Positions 32,021-44,500 of a DNA stretch of 64,000 nt are shown here, in pieces. The first letter of the stretch is position 1, and every line of letters begins with the position of its first letter. Source of the DNA: Larix kaempferi (taxonomy: Eukaryota > Streptophyta > Pinopsida > Pinales > Pinaceae); NCBI GenBank assembly GCA_027924585.1, contig BSBM01000597.1, positions 307,001 through 371,000 on the forward strand, read 5' to 3'. The notes beneath the pieces are model-generated. The model was not told the DNA's origin. It did not search any database and saw nothing but the letters and a program-made list of their open reading frames with translations. A program made the position numbers and the translations under genes.

Positions 32021-32180
32021 CGAGTGCTGCAAAAGATGAAGACTCGGTATTGAAGATGTTCCAGTAACTACTTGAGTTATTGATGATGTTGAGAAAGCTT
32101 CCAATGATTTATAGATGTATCATGTATCATGTAGTCGATGACTCCTTTCTCTTGCAGATGTTGTTATAATATCCTCCTCA

Positions 32181-32191
32181 TTAAGGGGGAG
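32181..32191 (+). other. Polypurine tract 2, adjacent to the 3' LTR
   Basis: TTAAGGGGGAG immediately precedes the TG of the 3' LTR and is presumably the tract used for plus-strand priming in the last transposition. Confidence 0.85.
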
Positions 32192-32687
32192 TGTTCAAAT
32201 ATTGTAACTTCTAAGAATATTATATTTGTATTATTCCGGATATTTTTCATTCCTCTGATGTGACTTTATTATGTATCCGGAGATGTTTATTCCTCCGATG
32301 AATGGTCGTAACCAGTGTTATTAGATCTACCATGTGGGGTTCGGCCCTGAGTTAATTTATTAGGGGTTATTAGAATCTCTTAGGAGAGGTCAGCCCCATA
32401 GGGTAAAAAGTCAGTCAGGAAACAAGTATAAGTAGAGGAGGATGTTCCTCACTTATCTCACTCTTCCATCACTTGGAAAGCAGTGACAAGTGAGAGAGAG
32501 GTCTGCATAGGAGGTAGAGAAGGAGCTCTAGTCTTGGACTTCATCTTGTATTTGGTTGATCATCTTATTGAGGAAAGCTTTGCTGGGTTTTCTACCCCAT
32601 GAGGGTTTCCGAGGGTAAAATCTCTATCTATCTTGTGATTGTGTTTCTTTCAGTGATCTTGCTAGTCAAATTAGTATAAACTTAACA
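32192..32687 (+). repeat. 3' LTR of the Copia element
   Basis: It begins TGTTCAAATATTGTAACTTC and ends CTTAACA. It is followed by the TTGAT duplication and the satellite half-monomer that pairs with the left side. Confidence 0.95.
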
Positions 32688-33811
32688 TTGATATCCCCTG
32701 TTGAAATTTTCCAAGTGTCCCTTAATGGTATTGGGAAGTGAGTTGAAACTCTCCATAACTAGATAACCGAGGATCAGATGGAAAAACCATTAGTTTCGTT
32801 GGAATCATGACATCGTATTATCTCCAAGGAAATCTCTCTCCAATCACTTCATGTACCGATCGTTGTCTATATTGATGGTTTTCAAAACTAGGGTTTTGCT
32901 CATTACCAAGAAATGCAATTTCTGCATTATATGCTCAGATCTTGAAAGTTGTGCCAATTGAGGGTCTGGGCACCCTATCGATCTTTCCCTTTTCCAAACA
33001 CACTTGCAGCAGATAACAAAACTCAATTCTGTTTATCGGTTGGTTTTTATGCCCTTGGTTGAAATTTGCCAAGTGTCCCTGAATGTCATTGGGAAGCGAG
33101 TTAAAACTCTCTATAAAAGCATAATTGAGTCTCGAATAGAAAGGAAAGCAGTGCACAAGTGAGAGAGAGGTCTGCATAGGAGGTAGAGAAGGAGCTCTAG
33201 TCTTGGACTACATCTTGTATTTGGTTGATCATCTTATTGAGGAAAGCTTTGCTGGGTTTTCTACCCCATGAGGGTTTCTGAGGGTAAAATCTCTGTCTAT
33301 ATTGTGATTGTGTTTCTTTCAGTGATCTTGCTAGTCAAATTAGTATAAACTTAACATTGATATCCCCTGTTGAAATTTGCCAAGTGTCCCTTAATAGCAT
33401 TGGGAAGTGAGTTGAAACTCTCCATAACTAGATAACCGAGGATCAAATGGAAAAACAATCAGTTTCGTTGGAATCATGACATCGTATTATCTCCAAGGAC
33501 ATCTCTCTCCAATCACTTCATGTACTGATCGTTGTCTATATTGATGGTTTTCACAACTAGGGTTTTGCTCATTACCAAGAAATGCAATTTTTGCATTATA
33601 TGCTCAAATCTTGAAAGTTGTGCCAATTGAGGGTCTGGGCACCTTGTCGATCTTTCCCTTTTCCAAACACACTTGTAGCAGATAACAAAACTCAATTCCG
33701 TTTATCGGTTGTCTTTTATGCCCTTCGTTGAAATTTTCCAAGTGTCCCTGAATGTCATTGGGAAGCGAGTTGAAACTCTCTGTAAAAGGATAATTAAGTA
33801 TCGAATAGAAA
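32475..33811 (+). repeat. 668-bp tandem duplication spanning the LTR/satellite junction
   Basis: The last 213 bp of the 3' LTR, the TTGAT site and about 455 bp of satellite (32,475-33,142) are repeated at 33,143-33,811. The breakpoint joins GAATAGAAA of the satellite to GGAAAGCAG inside the LTR. The copies are about 97% identical by eye. The solo LTR end near 33,143-33,355 is therefore not a second insertion. Confidence 0.9.
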
Positions 33812-34165
33812 AACATCAGTTCAATTGGAATTGTGACATCGGATTATCAAGAGGGACACCCTTCTCTAGCCACTTCATGGACTGATCAATGTCTATATTT
33901 ATGAGTTTCGCAACTAGGGTTTTGCTCATTAGCAAGTAATGCAATATCTGCATTATATGCTCATATTTTGAAAGTTATGTTCAGAGACGGTCTGGGAACC
34001 TTGGCCATATCACCCTTGAATAAAAAGACTTGCAAGATATAACGAAACCCAATTTTGTTGCTCGTTTTAGTTTTTACGCCCCTAGTTGAAATTTTTCAAG
34101 TGTCCCTGAATGGCATTGGGAAGCAAGTTGAAACTCGCCATAACTGGATAACTAAGGCTCAGACT
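32693..34165 (+). repeat. Satellite block 3, right part (~360-bp monomers)
   Basis: The satellite continues after the Copia insertion. ACTAGGGTTTTGCTCATT lies at about 32,887, 33,555 (duplicated copy) and 33,914; the last spacing is 360 bp. The array fades out after ATAACTGGATAACTAAGGCT. Confidence 0.85.
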
Positions 34166-35215
34166 GACAATGTAGAGTTTGGAATTTGTCACCTTGAATT
34201 AATAATGCTTTTAGACTCATCATATATCTTTACAATCTAATTGGGATTCTAGAAACAACTACTAGGTGGCATAGATACCCTTCTTAGATCTATATTCCTC
34301 TAGGGCTAGCATTTTTGGATCGACCATGTTAATGATTTTGTTGTTTTTTGAGGTCTCTTTGATTTTATAGATGATATATGTATTCATACACTCCCTCCCT
34401 ATAGACTCTTCATACCATCCCACTCATCTCCTCAACCTTAAGCAGGAGTTAAGAGCATTATTAAGGATAAGTATACCTAGAGGAGCTCCATCTAAACTTT
34501 TTGGACTGCACTCTCTAAGCCTATAAATACAAAGTTGGCATTCTATATTAGTAATTTCAATTTTCTAATGGTCTCATTATTCATCCTAACTACATTCAGC
34601 ACCATTGTTCATATTGGCATAGTTTTCTCTTGGTCATTTTAGCTTATGTTCTCACTAGCGAAGAGTAGAGATTAACCATCACATGTTCAATGTGATGAAC
34701 ACGGTGTAGTATTTTCTATTTATAGTAGGGGGAAAAGGAGGAATATTTTATCTTTGTATGCTCAACTTATAATGAGATCAAACAAAGATATTAATACTAT
34801 TTCAAAGACCGTAGAGGATGTTTATCGAGCTCCTATTCAGATATCATAGTCAATTTTGTTTTCTTTATTCCAAGAGAGGTGGATAATTTTAAACATCACT
34901 TTAGAGATAGGTTGATGGAATCTCTATTGCACTGCTAAATTGTGGGTTGCATGGTGATCATGATACCCACCCCACCAACTAGTAGAAATGCATTGGGGGA
35001 TTTTAACTCCAGTACTTAAAAAAAAATTCTCACTTTTATTTTATTTGTTATGGTGATGAACTCTTGTTCACATTAGAGATTCATGCCAATGCCACAATGA
35101 AAAAACTCATTTGATCTCTTTAGTAGTTTTGGCCATTAATCACTCGATTTTGGAAAAGAATATCAAAACATCACTCTATAGCGACAGGAAAGGTCATAGA
35201 GAAAGGTGAAGGTAG
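34166..35215. other. Unassigned spacer
   Basis: No gene or clear repeat apart from the CACTA-like end at 34,976. TA-rich sequence with scattered stops. Confidence 0.4.
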
Positions 35216-35269
35216 TTACTCATTATTGATTCTAACTCTCATGAAATACATAAAATAAGCCATGGTGGG

Positions 35270-37490
35270 GGGGGAACTAGATTTGCAGGTCGAGGTCATT
35301 GGAAAACTCATGGGAAAAGTAGAGAATATGAGACTGGTCAACCATGATTTTTCTAGCAAGTACATGTTTCTAGATTTACAACCATCCATGTAAATGGACC
35401 AGGTTACCTTGGAGATTGGTGAAACTACCCATGTTTGAACGATAGAGTTCAAGTTGTTATGTGTCTCCAACTTGATGCACTTGGTATAGATTCCAAATTT
35501 TAATAGCGTAGGTGAAATTTCCTAGTGCACTAAAGTTTTAATAAATTAAGTGCATCAAAACACTTTGAGAATAGATCAATTTTACCCTATTCATGCACAA
35601 GAAATTATTATGGTCGTCTTCATGTCCATGGAGGGGAAATATGTTATGGAAGCACTTTAAAGAGAAGGGAATCATGGAAAGAGGATAGGAGAGTTTAGTT
35701 TGTACGAGAATCAAAGTATCGAGAGAGGAGGCCATGAGGAAATAATTATTGAGTCCATGAGGCAATCATTCTTTTCAGAGGGGATGAGTGCATTCAGGTC
35801 ACCTACCAGATCACAACTGGTCACTTGATGCAAGATCCTACCGAAGGGGAGTGCTATTTATACATTGTGTTAATTGTAAGGTTTTGTTTCCAAGGTTACA
35901 ATTGAACTGGTGCACCTTTCCCATGAATAAATTAATGGTTGCATTCATACATACACATGCCACATGCATTGAAATATATTAAGGGTTGTCTTCTGTAAAG
36001 GAGACATTGATATCCTTCCAGTAGTACGAGGAGAACAATATCCCTACCATTTCATTGGTCTACATTGAGGATGATGATCAAGATTCAATTGTTGGAATTC
36101 CTAGCACCTTCATTGAGCATGTAGGACAAGACATTGAGAATCCTCCTCCTCCCTAGGAATAGACACAACCATGATTAAGCAATGTTATGGGAACCACACA
36201 TAGAGAATTTATAGAGAGTGCATTTGAGGTTTGAGGATAGGTGTTGGGGTACATAGTTCCTGTAACAATGATTATCCAAACTACTACTATCATGGTATGA
36301 ATGGATTTATACAAAATTAATAACAATGGGAATGGGATACACCAAGAAGGATGCTAAAGAGGAAGATAAAGAGAAGATATTTACTCTGAGAGGGACTACT
36401 CCAACCATCACCACAACTAGATTGCCTTGACCTCTAGACTAGTTATCGATTATGCTGTAGATTAAGCAGTTGGCACAAGACCCTAGTTATTATGACACCA
36501 TGTTGAGGGTATCCCAAGGGAATTTGTTTGTTATATCAACTAAATTTATTTCATACAAGAGAGGGTCCTCCAAACCTTTAAATGATTGTATTATAACCCT
36601 AATTTAGAATCATATATGCAGATTCAATTTGAAAAATATAATTCCAATGGTTTAATTTTGAATTGGCATCCATTAGGAGTTCCTTGACCTAGTGCATTAG
36701 ATCAACTAACATATGTGCATAGCTAATCTACTCCAAATTGTTTTACAAATGGCTTACTTCAACGATGGATGAAGTTATGTAGAAGGTTATTAAAGATAAG
36801 AAAATTCATGAGGAGCTTCAATAAGGTCACCATTAGTTATGCATACAGATGGAAATGGTCTCTTTGGATAGATAAATGTAGATACGAGAAAGGAATCATT
36901 AATTTGGAGAATTAATATTTGGATATAGTGCAAGTTTAATGGAGAACCGTTGGCTCCAATTGAAGGAGATGGATCCAGGGTTAGAATAATTTGGGCTATA
37001 TTGTCTACCAATTGCAATGTTTGATATTGTGTGTGCTTCTGGTAGGTAGTTTATCCTATAAAAATTAGCATTGCAAGTCAAACTAGATATTAAGTACATC
37101 CATAATGACCATGAATTGTAGGTTCTCATGTATATTATAGATCCAACCATTATCAATGGATATAATGCATGAAAAAAATTACAAAGAGCCATGGAAAAGA
37201 GCTAGTTTATATACAAAAACATTTTAGGATTGAATGGTAATACAATAGTAGCATGAGTGACAACAAATAGGGATCCTCCTACTAACTTGGTCGCCCCTTC
37301 TATTCATTCTTGAAAAAATCATCATAGAAAAGGAAATCCAAGATACAAATTTGTTAGAGTTGCATGAGAGAGTAGAGATCATCACCACAACTCGATGTAT
37401 CCTTCCATCATGGCTATTGAATGATAAATTTCTAACCCTTTCACTCCCAAACCTGCCATGTCTTAATGACATATTTTTTTAAACTTACAA
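35270..37490 (+). pseudogene. Degenerate unassigned coding-like region
   Basis: Plus-strand translation in shifting frames gives long protein-like stretches separated by stops: VEVIGKLMGKVENMRLVNHD near 35,290, HAQEIIMVVFMSMEGKYVM near 35,600, DECIQVTYQITTGHLMQDP near 35,785, TISLVYIEDDDQDSIVGIP near 36,050, KKDAKEEDKEKIFTLRGTT near 36,350 and SYYDTMLRVSQGNLFVIST near 36,495. The composition looks like an old mobile-element polyprotein but I recognise no catalytic motif. It lies within the possible CACTA shell. Confidence 0.35.
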
Positions 37491-40439
37491 TATTTTTTTA
37501 TTTGGCCAAGTGGCTCTATGAGGACATTTGATTTAAATGATTATGACCAACTAGCTCTATGAGGATATTAGATTAAAATGATTATAGATAGGAGGAAATA
37601 GATTTTTACTAGATGATATATGTCAATTTTGGTAGCTTTAATGGATTTTGAAGCCTACCATTTTGATCACGTGATGGTCACCAAAATGGCCCACTTTCTT
37701 TTGTAAACTTTCCCTATTTGTGTATATTTTGCATATATTCGGTCAAAGGAAGCATTTTTTCACAAAATTGAAATTTCATGTAAAGTAAGAATTTATTAAC
37801 TAAATAAAAATTAAATATTAGTGATGTTTATTGTTCCAATGATAGAACACCATTACAAGAAATTTCCAATATGAATAGACATGACTAAAAGAAAGTTTAA
37901 AAAAATCAGTTGTTATCCTCCAAGTGCTTCAAACATTACTTAAAAATATATTTCCAACTCCAACATTAATGTATGCTATGTGGCTTTACTCTCATGCAAT
38001 ACAAATACCTATGTGGCTCTAGTATCATGCAATCCAACCCAAGTCTCAAAACTTCAAATAGAACAAGACACCCACCATAGTTTATTTCAATGGGTATCTC
38101 ACCCATCCAACAATCAACCATCCTCTTCTTTTTCTCAACCATATGCAACACAAGGTTTAAACTTTCCCTTCTCTCCTAAAGAGTCCCTTGTGAAATTTGT
38201 CCCTTCTAGCGCTCTAGTGTGGGAATGAAGAATATGAACCAATGACCAAACTCTAAAAACCTAGAGTGGTAGAACATTATATCAATATTATCACCACTAG
38301 TTTCCTTCTATCCACCCTTAGTATATTCGACAAAATTTTCAAGCAAAAAGATCCTAATTCGACTTGTTTCTAGATGGAATTTGTGTATGTAGTGACATAT
38401 TTCCAGCACTGTAAAGGATGTGTCACCATCTATGGCTTTCCTAATAGTAATTGTAGTAATTGATAACAATAAATAGAAATCTAAGTGATTGCATCAATAT
38501 TGTTTCAACGTCAACATGCTTATGGCTTAACAAGTTGCTAAGGTACAGACCAAGGGAAGGATGAAGACATACCCCATTGTGGGGGAGACCTTATTTACTC
38601 TCTTCCTGCTCAATGGATCATCACTGCATTCTCCTGGATCCCCAACTTTTGAACATGGGAATTGACAATCTACTGACACTACTAGGAGAGGGGAAAAAGC
38701 AACACATTAATTCTTTCTTGATTTATTTCAAGCTTTTGTTTCTACATTATCATCCCCTACAGGGATGAACATTTATTAAATATGGATTGAGAGTTGGAGA
38801 AATAATTAATGCTAGATAAATTAGGGGCTCAACAACACACCTATGGTCTGCTTGTTGGGGTTAAAAACAAAGATAGAGAGAAAAGATAGAAAGAGTGGAA
38901 AAAAATGTGAACATCAAGACTTCCATCCCAGTTGAACTAGTTATTTAATCCATCCATTTGAGGGAAGAATCCCAACCTGAAGGAAATATTTTCAAACAAG
39001 ACATGGCACTTAGGATCATTGATAGTGGGAAGTGATCCCATATAATATTGCGTATATAATAAACTGTGGGAGGACCTACTTGAGGGAGAGATATGGAGGA
39101 AGCTGAACCATCCATCAAACTCTCAGATCTCATTGCCGACTTGATTAATCACCAAAATACATATGGAGAGCCTCTAAGTAAGTTTTTAGCTTCAGTCACC
39201 ACATGTAGCTTCATATCCTCTTTATTCCGATAGAGAGTCACCATCTTAAAAGGATCCCCTCTACCCTAATGAACCAATGGTGAAAATAGGAATAGAAAAG
39301 AATCAATTTCGCACTTATGTATTCCATCTATAGTTATAATCCCATATGTAGTTATTCTAGTCCCATCGAAGCAACCTATTTCCGATCCATAACTCGAACA
39401 ATTTTCCTCTTTCCTCCCCCCTCTTTATAATGTTAGGTTAAGTGTGATTATCCCATATATAAGGATTTCGTGTATATTAGGAGATAAGAAGATGTAGGTG
39501 GGAGTGGGTCATGGAAAGAACAAATTAAGGAGGTGTATATTTCAATCTATCTATTACGTTATGTCCCCACCTTATAAAAACAAAGAGCTTACAAACTAGT
39601 GGGGTTTCCTTCTTTCAAGCGCTAATAGAAAGGCTAGGGCTGACCTCATCTTTGACCTGATGAATTTATGTAGGTTTCTTTCCAACACCACCCAAAGGGC
39701 TAGGGCCAGATTGATATTTGATTTGATGAATTTATCCATGTATCCCATTCCAGGGAGCATAGATCCAATCACTACTATATTCCAGGGAGGGAGGAATCTG
39801 TTAAACATTAATGTGAACCCTAAAGATGGTATGGAGGAAGAGATTCCATCTAAAACTATAAAAGAATGGAATATTGTAGCACACAGATATCACACAATAA
39901 TGAAATATTAAAATTTAATTCAAATCACATGATGTACAACATTTACCTTTCTCCATTTCCCTCTAATATCTCCATTGCCCTTCACTTTAGCTTCCTCTAG
40001 GTGATGCAATTCTTGCACATCCATAAGAGATTCTCTTTAAAAAGAGACCTATTTTCATTTAGTTTCCTTTTCCCCTCTCCATCTCTCGTTTTCTCAATTT
40101 ACCCACACATCCTCTCTTTTCTCTCTTTTATCATTTTTTAAAATTATGTTCCATCTCTTTATTAAATTTATTTTGTTATTTGTACTTTTTTTAATTTATT
40201 AATATTAGTATTAATATATTACATATAGTATATTAATATATTAACTATATATGTCCACTTGGGCTCCATAATGAGGATATGGGGCCCTCTCTTTCATGGC
40301 CAGACCATTACAACACATTGACCATCATGATCCAACCCCCTCGCATAGGACAATTAGAGGTGCAAGGATTGACAAGCGGTGAACCACAACCATGGAGAGC
40401 TCATGGCTAATATAAATACTTATTAATGCAGATCATGTT
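37491..40439. other. Unassigned, mostly non-coding
   Basis: Short open stretches only. At 39,615-39,740 a roughly 64-bp unit (GGCTAGGGC..GA followed by GATGAATTTAT) is duplicated in tandem. 40,140-40,260 is extremely AT-rich. A CACTA-like CACCATTACAAGAAATTT at 37,847 has no convincing partner. Confidence 0.4.
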
Positions 40440-41548
40440 GAAGTAGAGAAATCCTACAGATGATGGTTGTGAGGGATCTTGTGGGAAGCGAGAGTTAAGA
40501 AGGTAGTGCAGTTCAATGAAACAAGTTGTGAGCCTTGAGGTGGCCATAGAAAGTTCAATCATGACAATTTCCAGGAATATCAAGCTAGCAAAGGACTAAC
40601 CTATCTTCATTCCCATTTCGGTTATTGGAAAAGAATACAGTGTTTTCCTCATTCGCCTACCTATAACTTGGGATGTTAGCATTACTATAACTAAGCGGAC
40701 AAGGAATGAAGAGGGAGGGTAGAAGTATACCACAATGAACCAGCCGAGAGCGTCCAATCACACCATTGCCTACATAAATTTGATCCAGAGAGCTCTGAGA
40801 GGAAAAATTGAGGAGAAGGAAGCATAAATATAGCAAGAGTCAATTATCTTCCAACAAGTGGACAAGCATCAGATGATATCCAGGTGGGTACCGAAACCTG
40901 GCAACTCCAGAGCTAGGAAATCTTTGTACGAGTGCACTCTAGCCAAACTATGGTTTGGTAAATTTACTATGTGGATTATTCTATAAGACTAGAGGAATGA
41001 AGCGGACACCCTAATTAGCGAGTGAAAGGTTTTGAGGACCCCTATTGGGATGCAACATTCTCAACTCGAACCTGACTAAGATCACTTTCCGCTTGAACAT
41101 AAATTTTGTCCCATGGTCGATACCCTTGCATCCCAACACTGAGGATAAGAAAGAGGAAGAGGTGAAAGACAAAGCAAATTGGACTCTAGTTTAGAACAAT
41201 CTAGTTATGCAAGATGAAGTTTCATCTGATCCCCTAGATAAATGATCCAGAATCTAGGAGGCACAAAACAAAGAGGTATTCTCTATGAGAACTTGGTGGT
41301 TTTCCATTGGGTGCTCAAGATGCTTATTCACATATCATTAATGGAAGGGAATCCCTCCATGGTTGAGAGAAATTCAATAATCAAGGTTGTCAAATATATA
41401 AGGAAGATGAACAAGCTCATGGCAAGGAATATAATAGTAATGGAAAACCATTTTGATGAGACAAATACGAGGTCTATAGTTACACTTGGCTCCACCAGCA
41501 ATAATCCCATCACCATAGAAGATGATGCAGCACTGCAACAAAAATAAC
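40440..41548 (+). pseudogene. Second degenerate unassigned coding-like region
   Basis: Plus-strand reading includes VVSLEVAIESSIMTISRNIK near 40,525, IIFQQVDKHQMISRWVPKPG near 40,845 and, in the last open stretch (41,242-41,547), a Lys/Met-rich segment ending NPITIEDDAALQQK. Stops interrupt it every 30-70 codons. The family is not recognised; it may be part of the same decayed element as 35.3-37.5 kb. Confidence 0.3.
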
Positions 41549-44500
41549 CAGGATTCCCTTAATTTATATCTCAGTTTTATCATCCCTTATTCTTGTAATG
41601 TCCTTTTCGTAATTTTTTATAATTACTACTATGCCCCCTATAGAAAGCATGTTGGTCTCAATCAGAAAAAGCACTCCCCTAGTAGTTGTATTCGCAATTT
41701 TGTACTTAATTACCTATTTCTAGCTATGGGCTTCCAACTATGGATGCATGCTATTGTTTTTGCGCATGTTTTCCTCCTCCTCACCACCATTTTCCAATTA
41801 TTACTCACATCATAACTTACTCATTCCCTCCCTCCATATTAAACTCGGCCCTACAATTCCACCTGCTGCTACATTTTACAATGGCTTCCATGTCAATATA
41901 CCCTATGGTCTGTGCGTAGTAGGGGAAAGGGTTTCTAAAAAGGAGTCTCCCCTTTTAAAATATAACTCTTTTAAATTAAAAATATTCATAATATCACATT
42001 CTCTCATGGAGGCCCGACTTTTGGGAGATAGCAACAAAATTTGACAAGAAGAAGCTTGGGGGACACCTTATGATATATCTTGTGTTATATTTGTGAATAA
42101 TTTACCCTATAAAAGAGACATTTTAATTTTTACTAAACATTAGCCTTTTAAAGAAATTAATAGCCATAGAACCTTTGGAGAATAAAACCATTTTGATAGA
42201 GGTTTCTTTAATTTCAAAAAGGGAGGCCCATCTTATTTTGAGATGAAGGGGAATGGAAATAAAAGGGTAAGGATATGAGGAATTAAGGGTTTAATAATAA
42301 AGGGAATATTTCATTTGATTTATTGGAAATAATTAATGGAAATGGTGAATATAAAATTTAAATGGAAGAGGGGAAGGGTTTCTTTTAAAAATCAAGAGCG
42401 TTTTTTTTCTTTTTGCAAAGAGGTACACTTAGGGGGTATTTTTCAACTTTCCAAGCATAGGTGTAATGAGAAGACTGATGGATGGATTTGCATTGTGTGA
42501 ATTAATGGAGGGACAAAAAATTGGCAATTTTCAGCTAACATAACGCAAAATGCATGTAGTTGCCAAAACTGTGACAGACTGCTGGAAGGGGCAAACAGAC
42601 ATAGATTTCTTCAAATGAAGTATGAGCACAACCAGTGCGATGTCTTGAATTCAATGACCTAAATAATATGATGTGATTGACATGCATGACAAGAAACAAC
42701 CAAACTCCAAGACATGACACCGACCGAACTATGTTGACACACATCATGTAACTTGGAAGGTTTGTTGAAGGGTTCATATGACAACAAAAATGGTGAAATA
42801 AGATATGGACGTGAGAAGCACATCGAACTAGACGTGACTATATAGATGGAATTATATTGAAAAAAAAAATTAGTTCATCTCTAGCATCATGTTTCGACAC
42901 TTCAAAATCGTGTCGATGTTGAGCATCAACAGTGCCTAGTTGGCAAGCCCTCGTGCTTCTCAATTAAAATATGATCCATTGGCCATTAGGAAGACAATGG
43001 GAGATACTACTGACTATTCATTCAAACCAAATTAAATACTTTTCCTTGGTTCACATTCCTTCCAATAATCTATCTAATATGGCACCAAGAGTAAGGGGAA
43101 GAATACACAAAGGATTCAGAAAAAAGGGGGTCTCTAAATCCATCTACAGCGTTAAAATTTATGAAATTCTAATAAAAATATTATAATTTTATCATTTTTA
43201 ACAATGAACATCTTATATAATTATTAACTTAGACTGTTTAGCCATATTTTTTATCCTAGGATTAAATTAGTCATTTCTAGTTGTGATCACTTAAACTTGC
43301 TCAAAATTGGTCATATTTCACTTTAAAATACTGTGGTGACCAACTGTTTTGGTGTTTAATCATTTATTTCTCTTGGTGACCAACTTTTTGGTTTCCTGGT
43401 CATTTATCACCCATTTTCTACTAGTGCACCTAGTTCTATTTTCATACCAATTCCCACTTCATCCTTATTTTAAGGGAAAATATCCTCTCAAGTGGTCATT
43501 TATGTTGGTTAAACACATCATTCTTGGCCCTAGATTCCTAGAAGATTCCTTTAGCCTAAGGTTTAGATTTCTTCTCTTAAGCATGGCGAGGCCACTCGAC
43601 CTATCCCTAGTGATAAAACTTACAATTGTGTCAATGCCCACACAACCATGATAATAATACTCTTGGGAAGATGTGTGGTGACCTTTGAGACCTGTGCATT
43701 TCTTGGTCCTGGATTCCTAGAAGCTTCTTTTAGGGCCCAAAGTAGAGGTTTTATCCCTCGAGCATGTGCATATCCATGGATTTGAGACCCACGCCTTGTG
43801 CTCAAAGCTTAATAGTGATAATAATATCCATAATGGAATTTAATAATATCAATAAAAGTATTGCTAGTAGAATAATCAAATTTCAATTAAAATCATTTTT
43901 ATCACTAAGAAAAGTAAGAAATTGAAAATTGGTGGACCATTAATTATTTGTCAATATTAAGGATCCTAGATATTTATTTGTTTAAGTAGTATTAAGAATG
44001 AATGATTTGAAATTAGTTTATTTACAAAATAATTATTGGTGACCTTGTTGTGATTGTGGTGAAAAGCTTCATAAATGAATCTTTTGAATTTATTTGTTTA
44101 AATTGATTAGAAATAAATAATTGGACTTGTTGTGATTGTGGTGCAAAACCCCATAAACTAATCTTGAGCATTTATTTGAATAAAAACAATAAAATTGAAT
44201 TTAGTTATGACAAATTAATTATTTATGAAGTCGTGTTTATGATGCAAATCCTCATAATTAAATCTTATTTCTACATGTCCATGTATTGTGTCTCAACGTG
44301 CCTAGCTTTATCTTACAACATTTAATAAAGATGACATATCTTCTACATAGACTTTCCTTATATCTCCAAGATATGTGATTTGCTGCTCTATTAGTTAAAC
44401 TTCTTTTATGTTGAAATACAGACTTTTGAAAAAGAAAGTAACCAACTTCAGTGCTCCTTGATTCTTTAAAATATCTGGTTTTCTAAGTTATTAGTTAAAT

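Larger units (their letters stand above)
25900..32687 (+). mobile_element. Complete-ended Ty1/Copia LTR retrotransposon with TSD TTGAT
   Basis: LTRs of 497 and 496 bp (TG...CA) enclose a primer-binding site, gag-pol in the Copia order (gag, protease, integrase, RT, RNase H) and a polypurine tract. The 5-bp duplication TTGAT flanks both ends (25,895-25,899 and 32,688-32,692). I count about 28 differences between the LTRs by eye (about 5-6%), so it is an old insertion. Coding capacity is lost through stops and two frame changes. It sits inside satellite block 3. Confidence 0.95.
34976..43426. mobile_element. Possible decayed CACTA-type element shell
   Basis: The left end reads CAACTAGTAGAAATGCATTG. 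The right end, read inwards on the minus strand, starts CACTAGTAGAAAATGGGTG. CACTAGTAGAAA is a common plant CACTA terminus. The 3-bp sequence CAC lies immediately outside both ends (34,973-34,975 and 43,427-43,429), as expected for the 3-bp duplication of this superfamily. The left end has one extra A. The right subterminal region has repeated TTGGTCACC and GGTGACCAA motifs. No recognisable TNP2 transposase was found inside, only degenerate unassigned coding-like sequence. A three-base match is weak evidence. Confidence 0.4.

Noticed and set aside
33143-33360. A second Copia LTR fragment (solo LTR)
   Set aside because: Its flank, including TTGAT and the following satellite, is also copied, so it is part of the 668-bp tandem duplication.
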